Source: Chitinophaga varians (GTDB taxonomy: Bacteria; Bacteroidota; Bacteroidia; Chitinophagales; Chitinophagaceae). Taken from it: a stretch of 64,000 nucleotides of DNA. A program made the translations under genes and the position numbers. The notes under the pieces are model-generated. The model was not told where the DNA came from and made no database searches. It worked only from the letters and a program-made list of their open reading frames with translations. The number at the start of each line of letters is the position of its first letter. Position 1 is the first letter of the stretch. The DNA lies in the NCBI RefSeq assembly GCF_012641275.1, contig NZ_JABAIA010000002.1, positions 1,178,001 to 1,242,000 of the forward strand, written 5' to 3'. Shown one piece after another: positions 17,301-24,925 of the stretch.

Positions 17301-17795
17301 AACCGAGCCGATAATGGTGCGCATCGCACCGTTGCTGCCCTGGGAGGCCGGACGTACCGTGGTATCCGCGGTGTGGCTGTTTTGTTCTGACGGGCGAAAA
17401 ATGATGATGATGTTGTCTGACTGCCGGAAGTGCAGGTAGGTGTCAGTCAACAGCAGTTCCAGTGTTGTTTTAACGCTGCGGGTACCTTTAGGCAGACTGA
17501 CATTTTTGTACAGGTTGACCTGTTCCGGCGGGTAGGCGAGGCGGAAGCCTGACAGGCTTTCCACTTTGCCGAGCGCGCTTTTGAGTGTTTCATTTTTGAG
17601 TGTCAGGGTGATTTGTTTGGTAGAGATGTCCTGCGCCCTGCCGGGAGAGGCAAAGAGGACGGATGACAGTAACAGGATGCTGAGCAGCGCCAGGGTGATG
17701 GTTTTTGCCATGTGCCGGACTTGGCGGAACATACAGGGCAAGAGTGTGGCAGTCAGCTGTGTGGTCACAGCTAAGAACTTGTGCATAACGGGCAT
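14388..17795 (-). CDS. SusC/RagA-family TonB-dependent transporter with STN domain
   Basis: A protein of 1135 residues. A signal segment around MAKTITLALLSILLLSS is followed by a secretin/TonB short N-terminal (STN) domain (about residues 60-130). Then come a carboxypeptidase-regulatory-like domain (IIGSVMENKTNVVLPGVSVQ), the plug with LYIRGVGTLNGASPIIMVDG, and a large beta barrel ending WNFGIDVRF with a terminal Phe. The STN domain is the hallmark of SusC proteins controlled by an ECF sigma and FecR anti-sigma pair, which is present just upstream. The start is uncertain: 17795, 17786 and 17711 are all in frame, and the signal peptide fits any of them after processing. Confidence 0.96.
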   Translation of the reverse strand: MPVMHKFLAVTTQLTATLLPCMFRQVRHMAKTITLALLSILLLSSVLFASPGRAQDISTKQITLTLKNETLKSALGKVESLSGFRLAYPPEQVNLYKNVSLPKGTRSVKTTLELLLTDTYLHFRQSDNIIIIFRPSEQNSHTADTTVRPASQGSNGAMRTIIGSVMENKTNVVLPGVSVQVKGTSRGTQTQSDGTYSIQVPANMKTLVFSFIGYETREVEISASNQTDVTMMPSSLGLKDVVVVAYGQQKKATVTGAIASISTKELVQSPVSNLTNALAGRLPGLITTQRSGEPGVDASNLYIRGVGTLNGASPIIMVDGIERPMDYVDPNDIETLTILKDAAATAVLGMRGANGAILITTKRGKAGAPSVNFRASTGITEATRLPQYLGSYDYASLLNEALKNDGAQPAFTQAQLDGYKSGKLPNTDYYKFIMKPSTVAQGNLNVSGGNNIARYFISAGYNVQDGLYAHTKENQDGYTGNNNMKRYNLRANVDVDITPDLAARVDIAGIMTDRRDGNNSASTIMNLANRMAPIYPIVNPDGSLWGNGTFQSNILGELSQKGYRRWYNNTVQGTFALTRKLDIITKNLTAKVSFSYDNTNSPSASYTRNYAVFEPLYDAQGNITSYKQSGQDTKIDPNGSFNGGGANRSTYLEATANWNRQFGRHEATAMVLWNRRLNENGSSIPRAYQSLLFRGTYNYMQKYLLEFSASYQGSENFPKESRYGFFPSISAGWVLSEEPFIKDNISAISFLKIRGSYGEVGNDQAGSDRFLWFTSWGGGSQYYFGTNASQANGWQQGAIGNPGVTWERGRQANMAIEARFWNNLLGISLDLFTQRRSKILIRRNTLSDVFGQDIKAQNIGIVDNKGFELELSHENTIGQVHYFIKPNVTFARNNIVYQDEVARAYPWMKRTGHPIGTKFGLISEGFFKDQADIDNSPFQNFSAYGPGDFKYKKLTGKEYDFIQSDFDETAIGYARTPEIMFGATLGAAYKGFDVSLLFQGAAHTDVMLNNEAVYEFFQGGKVKPFHLGRWTPETAATATYPRLHSNTNGNNHRGSSFWVKDASYLRLKNAEIGYQLPKTWVKQVGLSYVRLYANGMNLFTWDKLKDYQVDPEIGDGNGAMYPIQRIWNFGIDVRF

Positions 17796-17987
17796 TCTTT
17801 TAAAATTGTTAGGAAATAGGTAGCCGTTAACAGCAGGATGTGCTGTTTCGACTGTCAGCTTTTTTCAGGCTGATAAAAGTTTTTTTACTTCAGAACGTGT
17901 TGTTTGATGGTGATCAATGTGGTTTCATGCGATGTAGATTTTAGTGATGCATAGAATCAGTAACGGCGCACTGGTGGCTGTTGGTGA

Positions 17988-18005
17988 TGCTAAATTGATT
18001 TAGCA
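17988..18005. promoter_or_regulatory. Palindrome in the FecR-SusC gap
   Basis: TGCTAAATTGATTTAGCA is an inverted repeat with perfect 8-bp arms in the 285-bp gap upstream of susC. It has no T-run, so it is more likely a protein-binding site than a terminator. The rest of the gap (17796-18080) shows no gene. Confidence 0.35.
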
Positions 18006-18080
18006 AACAGGGCGTACTTTGTCCTTTTAACTTTTTACAGTTATCAATTTTGGTTTTGAATGATGTGTTTTATCGTCGTC

Positions 18081-19076
18081 TTAGCAGCCTTTGCCTTTTA
18101 TGAGCACGTCGCGGCCGTTTTCTATTTGATACGTGGCGTTTCTGACACCGCAGATCACATCGAGGACTTCTTCGAGTGATTCGGTACCTGCAAATGATAC
18201 ACGGACAGGGCATTGTTTTAAAGCGTCATCACTGAATTGTATGTTCACTTCATAACGTTTACTGAGTGTATTGGCGATAGTTTCAAAAGTAGCGTTTTCA
18301 AAAACCATCTCGTTGGTGGTCCAGTTGGCCCGGGCTGCCGCATTCACGGCTTCCTGGCGCGCTGCGGCATTTTTTATATTGTAAACGATTTGTTGGTCAG
18401 GTGTTAATACGGCCAGTACTTTGGTGCCGTCTTCCACTTTTACTTTTCCTCGTGTAACCGATACCGTTATTTCCGCCTGTTCCGGGTAAGCGCTGATATT
18501 AAACGCGGTGCCTAATACGGTTGTTTTCAGTTGACCGGTATTGATGACAAACGGCTTCCCGCTGTCGGACCGGATATCGAAATAGGCTTCCCCCAGCAGC
18601 GTCACTTCCCTTGACTGGCCGTTGAAGTGCTCCGGCACCACGAGGCGGCTGCCACGGTGCAGCACCACTGTGCTGCCGTCAGGCAATGTCAGGTAACGGT
18701 CAAAATTCGTTTGTCCGTCGGCGTAGCGCCGTACACTGACAGTGGTACGGTCGCTGTTGCTGTACCACCAGTGGCCTGCACCAGCCAGTACCAGTATGCT
18801 GGCCCAGATAGCGGCATAACGCCACCATTTGCTCATGGTACGTTGCTTCACCGCCTTCAGCGGCGGTGCAGCGGGCGTGGCCGACAACCGGGCCCTTAAT
18901 GCCTGCAGCTGTCGCCGGGTGAGTTGCCTCGCTGCCTCGCTTTGCGGGTCTATCACTTCATCAGGCAGGTCCTGCCCGAGCGTGGCGTACCAGCCTTCCA
19001 GTATTGTCAGCTCTTCTTCAGTACAGGCGCCCTGACTATATTTCTGTAACAGTACATACAAATTTTGTTCATCCAT
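18081..19076 (-). CDS. FecR-family anti-sigma factor
   Basis: A protein of 331 residues from the ATG at 19076 (MDEQNLYVLLQKYSQG). An upstream in-frame ATG at 19115 adds a stretch not typical of the family. The cytoplasmic N-terminal anti-sigma region is followed by one membrane segment (YAAIWASILVLAGAG, about residues 80-95). The periplasmic FecR domain contains LPDGSTVVLHRGSRL, GEAYFDI and TVLGTAFNISAY, and the C-terminus is a DUF4974-type domain. It should hold the ECF sigma factor until the STN domain of SusC signals substrate. It lies directly upstream of susC on the same strand, with the sigma gene divergent, which is less common than sigma-fecR in tandem. Confidence 0.94.
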   Translation of the reverse strand: MDEQNLYVLLQKYSQGACTEEELTILEGWYATLGQDLPDEVIDPQSEAARQLTRRQLQALRARLSATPAAPPLKAVKQRTMSKWWRYAAIWASILVLAGAGHWWYSNSDRTTVSVRRYADGQTNFDRYLTLPDGSTVVLHRGSRLVVPEHFNGQSREVTLLGEAYFDIRSDSGKPFVINTGQLKTTVLGTAFNISAYPEQAEITVSVTRGKVKVEDGTKVLAVLTPDQQIVYNIKNAAARQEAVNAAARANWTTNEMVFENATFETIANTLSKRYEVNIQFSDDALKQCPVRVSFAGTESLEEVLDVICGVRNATYQIENGRDVLIKGKGC

Positions 19077-19200
19077 AGCGGTAATGATGCGACTGGCTAT
19101 AATAAATAACACCAATTTAATCTGTTGCCGTTATCCCGTCGGGAAATTTTTTTTCAGGATAAGCAGGGAGATAACAGGGATAAAACACAAGTGAATAATT

Positions 19201-19821
19201 ATTAGATTTGATAAAAATCGTATAGCCATCGAACCACACGCGGAAAATACCGATACAGCCCTGCTCCGGTCCTGGCAAAACGGCGATGAAAAAGCCTTTG
19301 ACCAGCTCTATGCCCGTCATTATATCAGGCTGGTGAACCTGGCCTGTAAAAAGACAGGGAATATGGAAGCATCACAGGAACTGGTACAGGACGTGTTCCT
19401 GTCACTCTACCGCCAACAGTCACGGTTACCCGAAAATACTGTCCTGGAAAACTACCTCTTTATTGCCACCCGTAACCGTATCTATAACTATCACCGGCAA
19501 CAGCTTTTGCAACTGAAGAAGGAAGCGCTTCTCAGGGAGCATTATATGCCTGCGTCCGGCATTGGGCCTGACAAACTGGAGCTAAAGGAACTGGAAATAA
19601 AGCTACGCCGTAAAATCCAGCAACTGCCCGACCAGTGCCGCGCCGTTTTCCTCCTCAGCCGCGAAGAACAACTCTCCAATAAGGAAGTGGCCGAACGGCT
19701 GCACATCTCTGTGAATACCGTGGAACAACACATGCGCAAAGCGCTCCGCATCCTCAGGGCTTCTATCAATGATGAACTGATTATGATGCTGATCGCCGTA
19801 ACAATGATTCACATGATATAG
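19201..19821 (+). CDS. ECF (sigma-70 family) sigma factor, no canonical start codon
   Basis: The reading frame is open from 19195 and codes for conserved region 2 (LLRSWQNGDEKAFDQLYARH, then LVQDVFLSLY) and region 4 (LPDQCRAVFLLSREEQLSNKEVAERLHISVNTVEQHM). The first ATG, GTG or TTG in frame is the GTG at 19333, which would delete most of region 2.1. Upstream there are only ATT (19201), ATA (19222) and ATC (19228). I place the start at 19201 as a working choice; a rare ATT/ATA start or a sequence error or frameshift near 19200-19225 would explain it. Divergent TTG/GTG codons nearby hit stops at once. The gene should direct transcription of the adjacent fecR-susCD locus. Confidence 0.75.
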   Translation: MRFDKNRIAIEPHAENTDTALLRSWQNGDEKAFDQLYARHYIRLVNLACKKTGNMEASQELVQDVFLSLYRQQSRLPENTVLENYLFIATRNRIYNYHRQQLLQLKKEALLREHYMPASGIGPDKLELKELEIKLRRKIQQLPDQCRAVFLLSREEQLSNKEVAERLHISVNTVEQHMRKALRILRASINDELIMMLIAVTMIHMI

Positions 19822-19883
19822 GCCCGTTCGCCCTGATTGGCCCGCTGCTCAATGAGAAAATAATCAAATAAAAAAATAACAAA

Positions 19884-20426
19884 ATGACTGTCGATCTTAT
19901 CGTAGCTGAACTGAAAGACGTAGAACTGCTGCATCACGTATGCACAACGGCTTATACACAACATTTCACCAATCAATGGGAAACTGCCGCGGCGCTGGAG
20001 CGCTATCTGGGCGGCTCTTTTTCTGTAGACCGCCTGACGAAGGACATTCAGGAACCAGGCACCGCTTATTACCTGATCTATGCTGACGGGGAGCCTGCCG
20101 GTTTCGTCAAACTCAATGACCAACTGAAAGAAGCCGGCCAGGCTTCTCTTTATCCTAACGCAATGGAACTGGAGCGTATCTATATGCTGGCTGCTGCCAA
20201 AGGCACCGGCGTGGGTAAACTGGCGATGGAGAAGATAGAAGCGATTGCCCGGGAAAAACAAAAATCAGCCATTGTACTGTATGTAGTAAATGTCAACGAA
20301 ACGGCAATCCGGTTTTATGAGCGGAACGGGTTTGTCAAAACGGGCAAGACAAGACTGGAACTGGACGGATTTAAGGAAGAGGTGAAACCCACCACTATTA
20401 TGTCTAAAACATTGTCTGGCCTGTGA
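19884..20426 (+). CDS. GNAT-family N-acetyltransferase
   Basis: A protein of 180 residues. The acetyl-CoA binding motif region is LERIYMLAAAKGTGVGKLAME (G-x-G-x-G near residues 112-118), followed by VNETAIRFYERNGFVKTG, the classic GNAT C-terminal segment. The family acetylates small molecules or protein N-termini. The sequence resembles spermidine- or ribosomal-protein-type acetyltransferases but the substrate is not decidable. It stands 62 bp downstream of the sigma gene on the same strand, and the short upstream region is very A-rich. It has no functional link to its neighbours that I can see. Confidence 0.9.
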   Translation: MTVDLIVAELKDVELLHHVCTTAYTQHFTNQWETAAALERYLGGSFSVDRLTKDIQEPGTAYYLIYADGEPAGFVKLNDQLKEAGQASLYPNAMELERIYMLAAAKGTGVGKLAMEKIEAIAREKQKSAIVLYVVNVNETAIRFYERNGFVKTGKTRLELDGFKEEVKPTTIMSKTLSGL

Positions 20427-20468
20427 AACCAGGCCTGTGGTAATACCTGATCGGGAAATTATCTGAAA

Positions 20469-20816
20469 TTATTTTTTGGCCGCTGCTTTCTTTGCTTTGG
20501 CTTTTTTGGGAGGGCGCTGGCTGATTTCATTCAATGCCAGTGTCATTACTTCCTGCGGCGTCACATAGAGGACAGCGGCCAGTTTCACGCATTCGGCGAT
20601 TTTCATCAGCTGCGGCTGGGCCAGTTTTTTAGAAAGGGTGGCTTTGTTGAAACCGGCGTCTTTGGTTAGTTCGGTATGCTTAACGTACGTCAGCAACGTT
20701 TCGAAGTTATAAATGCCCGGGTCCAGGCTTCTTTCCTTTACCGGAAGCGCGGCTTCAGCGATTCCCCTTTTGATCAATCCGGAAAGTGTATGTCGTTTTG
20801 ATTCTGGAATTTCCAT
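20469..20816 (-). CDS. Small helix-turn-helix-like protein with basic tail (paralogue 1)
   Basis: A protein of 115 residues; I do not recognise a named family. The central part, GFNKATLSKKLAQPQLMKIAECVKLA, reads as a helix-turn-helix of the Cro/XRE kind, followed by VTPQEVMTLALNEI. The C-terminus is a Lys/Ala-rich tail (KKAKAKKAAAKK), as in DNA-binding proteins. It is a paralogue of the gene at 20991-21260, which has GIHKSTLYKKLMNPGLLKIEECILLA at the same place. Both lie on the minus strand, 174 bp apart. It is probably a small DNA-binding regulator; the target is unknown. Confidence 0.7.
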   Translation of the reverse strand: MEIPESKRHTLSGLIKRGIAEAALPVKERSLDPGIYNFETLLTYVKHTELTKDAGFNKATLSKKLAQPQLMKIAECVKLAAVLYVTPQEVMTLALNEISQRPPKKAKAKKAAAKK

Positions 20817-20990
20817 GCAGGGTGCTCAGTTTCTCAAATTAACTGAGTTCTGATTTTTATTGCCCTTACTGTTTATGTAATTGTGTTAATTGTTTATAAA
20901 ATCGTATATTGTGTTTACGTTTTTGACTTTTATTCACCAAAACACACGTCTGGATGGAGGTAACCGTAAATCTGGAAGGGAACAGGAAGC

Positions 20991-21260
20991 TCAGGAGGAT
21001 TTTTTATGCATCTGGTTAAGCGCCAGTGTCATAATAACCTGTGGCGTCAACCCAAATGCTTTAGCTAACAAAATACATTCTTCAATTTTTAATAACCCGG
21101 GATTCATCAGTTTTTTGTACAGGGTGGACTTGTGGATACCTACCGCCGTTCCTACGGTGGTCATTGGAATAATATCATAGATACCTCTGAGGTCCTTAAT
21201 CTGACCTCCTTCTATCAGCGTGCGCACTGCCTCAAACCTGGGATCTTTTCCTTTTGCCAT
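20991..21260 (-). CDS. Small helix-turn-helix-like protein (paralogue 2)
   Basis: A protein of 89 residues that shares the module K-x-T-L-x-K-K-L ... LxKIxEC ... TPQxxMTLALN with the neighbouring 115-residue protein, but lacks the long basic tail. Its N-terminal part (DPRFEAVRTLIEGGQIKDLRGIYDII) corresponds to a matching segment in the paralogue (LDPGIYNFETLLTYV). It is likely a transcriptional regulator or phage-repressor-like fold. The two genes probably arose by duplication. The upstream flank, 21261-21446, is AT-rich with no gene. Confidence 0.65.
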   Translation of the reverse strand: MAKGKDPRFEAVRTLIEGGQIKDLRGIYDIIPMTTVGTAVGIHKSTLYKKLMNPGLLKIEECILLAKAFGLTPQVIMTLALNQMHKKSS

Positions 21261-21446
21261 TTCTGAATGTTTCGGATGGGAAAATACATCTCATGGGGTT
21301 ATTCTGCTGTTTGTTATTCTTAAATTGACTATAGTGAATATGAAATAGCATTTATAGTTTATAAAAATGACTATTTTTTTCTCAACACTTATGGTATACC
21401 AATAATCAGTCCACTGCCATATGATTTCCCTCAAATCATTACCGCA

Positions 21447-21560
21447 ATGGAAGATCCTTTTTACGATGATCATGACGGCTCCTTTAAATGGTTCATCATT
21501 GTATTCGTGTTCTTTATGGTGCTGCTCTGGACTTTTGCCTGGATGGGCACCGAACAGTAG
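21447..21560 (+). CDS. Small single-pass membrane protein, 37 residues
   Basis: A short frame from the ATG at 21447 to the TAG at 21560 encodes an acidic head (MEDPFYDDHDGSFK), one hydrophobic helix (WFIIVFVFFMVLLWTFAWM) and a short tail. The composition is that of a real small membrane protein rather than random sequence. It precedes the 201-residue membrane protein gene by 155 bp on the same strand. No function can be given. Confidence 0.5.
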   Translation: MEDPFYDDHDGSFKWFIIVFVFFMVLLWTFAWMGTEQ

Positions 21561-21715
21561 TTCCAAGGGTTAAAACCAGCGTGAGGCACTGTTTCTACAA
21601 TCTGCCTCGCCATCTCAACAAATACATAATCCATTTAAACGGCGGTGGTGTCTACCACTGCTACTTTTTTAGACAGGCAGGGTTTATCTTTGCCTTTGTC
21701 AAACACCTGCCGATA

Positions 21716-22321
21716 ATGCAAACCTCCGAATACGACAGCGCGCCAACCCGTGCTACAGCATGGTTTTGGGTACCCGGACTGTTTATTACATTCCTGCTGG
21801 CCAATTCCGTATTGGGCGCCCGCCTGCGGGAAGGACAGTGGCATGACCCCGTGAATCTGACAGGTTCCCAAACCATTATTTTCGGATGGTGTTTCCTTGT
21901 CTGGCTGGTGGCCGCTTATGCGGTACAAACCCACTACGTGCCCCGCTGGCTGAAACTGGCCGGCACGCTATGCATCGCTGCCATGGTCTCTGTGGCTTTT
22001 TATTATCTCTCGCCATTTGAAGATTTCCCCCTGGCGCCTATCCGCCAGCAACCACTGGGAAGGGCACTTTTCAGGTTGAGTTACCGGGGTGTATTAGTGG
22101 GGATCTTTGTATATCCGGTGGTGTATTACCTGGCCGCTGCCCGTAAACTGGCGGCGGAAAAGCTGAAAGTGGAAAAGCAGGAGCGGGCATTGCTGCAAAT
22201 CCGGGCCACCCGGCTGGAAGCCCTGCTGGCGGAACGCACGGCGGCACTGGAGAAAACCACCGCTGAACTGGAACAGGCGCGGCAACAGCTGGCCGAAAAC
22301 AATGCTTCCAACAAGTCCTGA
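21716..22321 (+). CDS. Membrane protein with four transmembrane segments and C-terminal coiled coil
   Basis: A protein of 201 residues from the ATG at 21716 (MQTSEYDSAP). The frame is open from 21488 but the earlier part reads as non-coding. Hydrophobic segments lie at about residues 17-35, 52-70, 80-98 and 118-138. They are followed by a long charged heptad stretch (EKLKVEKQERALLQIRATRL and on to ALEKTTAELEQ). This looks like the sensor part and linker of a LytS-type or other histidine kinase, but no kinase or output domain follows. It may be a truncated sensor or a stand-alone membrane scaffold. It is convergent with the YfhO-family gene. Confidence 0.75.
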   Translation: MQTSEYDSAPTRATAWFWVPGLFITFLLANSVLGARLREGQWHDPVNLTGSQTIIFGWCFLVWLVAAYAVQTHYVPRWLKLAGTLCIAAMVSVAFYYLSPFEDFPLAPIRQQPLGRALFRLSYRGVLVGIFVYPVVYYLAAARKLAAEKLKVEKQERALLQIRATRLEALLAERTAALEKTTAELEQARQQLAENNASNKS

Positions 22322-22372
22322 CGTAGTAATCTGACTACAACAGGCCGGGGACCACCTCCCCGGCCATACCTT

Positions 22373-24838
22373 TTACCGGCGGAGACGGCGCCAGCTTTCC
22401 CACAGCAGTCCCCCGGCCACCATGGCCAGCAACACCCACGAAGAAACAGCGGCAATCCTGCGGCCGGTGATAAACGTTTTCGGACGGAATTCAAACGTAA
22501 TGTCATGTTTGCCTGCAGGCACCTTCAACCCGCGCAGGGCATAGTTGACCCGGATAATATCCGTTTCCTGCCGATCAATATAAGCCTTCCAGCCAGCGGG
22601 ATAATAGATGTCGGAGAAAACAGCCAGCCCGTCATGGGCATTGTGACTGCTGAAATGCAGGTCGTTCAGGCCGTACTTCGTTAGTACAATACCAGCGCTG
22701 CTGTCTTTTGCCGGCGCCAGACCGCCCACCTGCGCCTGGAAACGGCGGTCAATCACCACCGTATCGGCCGGATTAAAATGGTCCATGGCGCTCATCTCTG
22801 CATCTGCATTGGCGGCCCAGTGGATACCGTTCACAAACCAGGCATTGCCCAGCGCCTGCGGGTTGAACTGCGCTACCGGCTGACCGGTTGACGGGTCGGA
22901 CGCTATGATGTAACGGGTGTTCAGCATATTGAGCACCGCCCGGTTGTTTTTGGCAATCTGATGTTCAATCAAATCCTGGTAAATCCACAGTTTAGCCGGA
23001 CTTTGGCCACCAATGGACTTATGCATGTATGAGGTATTGGCATCGAGGAACGGATTGGTAGTGGCGTTCAGTACCCGGAAATAAGGGGTTTTGTCCTGAA
23101 GGATTTTTTCATCGGCAGCAGTCGGTGAAATATAGGTCGCCAGCCGGTCAGGATTCATAAAATTCTCTTCGTTCAGATAATTTTTATCTACCTGGAACAA
23201 ATCAAACAACACAACGGCAGTGAGCACTATCAGCGCAGGCGCGGCTTTCAGCTTGTCTTTGAGATAGGCCCACATCACTCCATACGCTATCGCGATGAGG
23301 GCCAGCGCACGGATGCCATCGCGGAGAAGCAGGCTGCTACGGTCTTTCCTCAGCGCCGCCATCAACGTGTTGGCCGCCTCTTTACTGCCCAGCATCTGCG
23401 TGTACTGTTGCAGAATGGTAGCATCATTAGGACCACTGAAAGAATAGATGAACGGTCCGAAAACAGCCACGCCGATAACAAGTCCACCGGTGATGACCGC
23501 TGATTTTTGTAAGGCCTGCATCAGCTGCGCTTTGGGCAGCTTGTTGTCCGTCAGCTCCTGCAATGCCCAGCAGGCCAGCACTACAAAGCTTACCTGCACA
23601 ATCACCAGCGCCATGGTAGGTGCTCTGAATTTGTTATATAACGGGAGATGATAGAACAGGAAGTTATTGAAAGCTGCGAAGTTATGGCCCCAGCTGATCA
23701 GGATGGCGAAGACCGCTACAGCTACCCACCACCATTTATGCGGACTACGGATGATCATCAGCGATAACACCGTCAGCAAACAGATGATGACGCCGAGGTA
23801 TACCGGTCCGGCCGTCATGGGTTGCCCTGCCCAGTACAACGGCCACCGGCGGCTGTTGGCCAGCTGTTCTGCCTGTACGGCGGGTACGCCCAGCGTTGTC
23901 AGGGCTTTGTAGGTGTTGGAATGGACGGACAGCTTTTCCGCGGTGGAATTGCCCACCACGCCAGGTACGAGCAGGGTAAACGTTTCACCCGGGCCATAAC
24001 TCCACTGGAAGGCGTACTCCACATCTAAACCGGACTGCCCTTTGGCTTTGCCGCTCAGTTCAGATTCGCTGCCGCGGATGGTATAATGCGTGTATTCCTT
24101 TAATATCAACAGGTTGTCCATGTTGGGCAGTATCGCCAGTATGGCTGCCACTGCCAACAGCGCCGAAGCCTTAAAAAATGCGGGCAATTGTTTCGCCCGA
24201 AGGGCAAAAACAAACGTACTGATCACCAGTCCCACCACCATGATCAATGTGTAATACGTGATCTGCAGGTGGTTGTTATAAATCAGCAGACTGGTGGCGA
24301 TGGCTGTTAAACACGCGCCGGCCATCCACTTCCCGCGATAGGTGAGAATAATGCCTGCTAAAACAGGCGCCATATAGGCCATGGCCATCACTTTGGTGAT
24401 ATGCCCCGTTTCCATGCTGATGACGCTGAACGTGGCAAAACCATAGGCAATGGCGCCGAGGATTCTTATCCAATAACGGAAATCGAGCACGCACAGCAAC
24501 AGGTACATGCCCAGCATATTGACAAACAGCATGTCTGCCGGGTTGGGCAGCCAGAGCGTGAACAGCTTGTTGAGATACCAGATGGCGGTCACCGGCGGAC
24601 CGGTGAAGATCACGTAGGTGGGCATGCCGCCAAACATGCTGTTGGTCCACATCGGTATTTCTCCGGTCTTGTTGTAAAAGTCCAGCGCTTCTTTTTGCAT
24701 GCCCTGGTGGTGCATCATGTCTGACTGGAACAGGGCTTTTCCGTCCAGCACGGGACTGCAAAAGAGCAGGGCAAGGCCCGCAAAAAGCGCTATGGCGGCT
24801 ACATGCAGCCAGAGGGTTTTCATCCGGTTGTTATTCAT
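22373..24838 (-). CDS. YfhO-family multi-pass membrane protein (GT-C-like)
   Basis: A protein of 821 residues with more than ten membrane segments and a large C-terminal periplasmic part. The first loop, SDMMHHQGMQKEALDFY, and GGMPTYV match the YfhO family of bacterial membrane proteins. These have a GT-C-type fold and are implicated in glycosylation of lipids or cell-wall polymers. The conserved SDIYYPAGWKAYID segment in the C-terminal domain is another family mark. It is a single gene with its own promoter region upstream (24839-24925, the gap to the MFS gene). The specific substrate is unknown. Confidence 0.9.
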   Translation of the reverse strand: MNNNRMKTLWLHVAAIALFAGLALLFCSPVLDGKALFQSDMMHHQGMQKEALDFYNKTGEIPMWTNSMFGGMPTYVIFTGPPVTAIWYLNKLFTLWLPNPADMLFVNMLGMYLLLCVLDFRYWIRILGAIAYGFATFSVISMETGHITKVMAMAYMAPVLAGIILTYRGKWMAGACLTAIATSLLIYNNHLQITYYTLIMVVGLVISTFVFALRAKQLPAFFKASALLAVAAILAILPNMDNLLILKEYTHYTIRGSESELSGKAKGQSGLDVEYAFQWSYGPGETFTLLVPGVVGNSTAEKLSVHSNTYKALTTLGVPAVQAEQLANSRRWPLYWAGQPMTAGPVYLGVIICLLTVLSLMIIRSPHKWWWVAVAVFAILISWGHNFAAFNNFLFYHLPLYNKFRAPTMALVIVQVSFVVLACWALQELTDNKLPKAQLMQALQKSAVITGGLVIGVAVFGPFIYSFSGPNDATILQQYTQMLGSKEAANTLMAALRKDRSSLLLRDGIRALALIAIAYGVMWAYLKDKLKAAPALIVLTAVVLFDLFQVDKNYLNEENFMNPDRLATYISPTAADEKILQDKTPYFRVLNATTNPFLDANTSYMHKSIGGQSPAKLWIYQDLIEHQIAKNNRAVLNMLNTRYIIASDPSTGQPVAQFNPQALGNAWFVNGIHWAANADAEMSAMDHFNPADTVVIDRRFQAQVGGLAPAKDSSAGIVLTKYGLNDLHFSSHNAHDGLAVFSDIYYPAGWKAYIDRQETDIIRVNYALRGLKVPAGKHDITFEFRPKTFITGRRIAAVSSWVLLAMVAGGLLWESWRRLRR

Positions 24839-24925
24839 TGTTGATATTTTCGTACCGGCGTTAATGCCGGACGGGCGTCAAAATAATGAATTTGTATGAC
24901 CGGCGAAAATCCGCACAGGATAACG

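Noticed and set aside
16386..17390. Long plus-strand frame of 334 codons within susC
   Set aside because: It is antisense to conserved SusC domains and is rich in Gly/Val/His from codon mirroring. No recognisable motif or start signal.
19333..19821. GTG at 19333 as the true sigma factor start
   Set aside because: It would remove region 2.1 and part of 2.2, although the frame upstream codes for the conserved sequence.
21291..21566. Minus-strand frame of 91 codons
   Set aside because: It is antisense to the more credible 37-residue membrane protein and has no hydrophobic or domain features.
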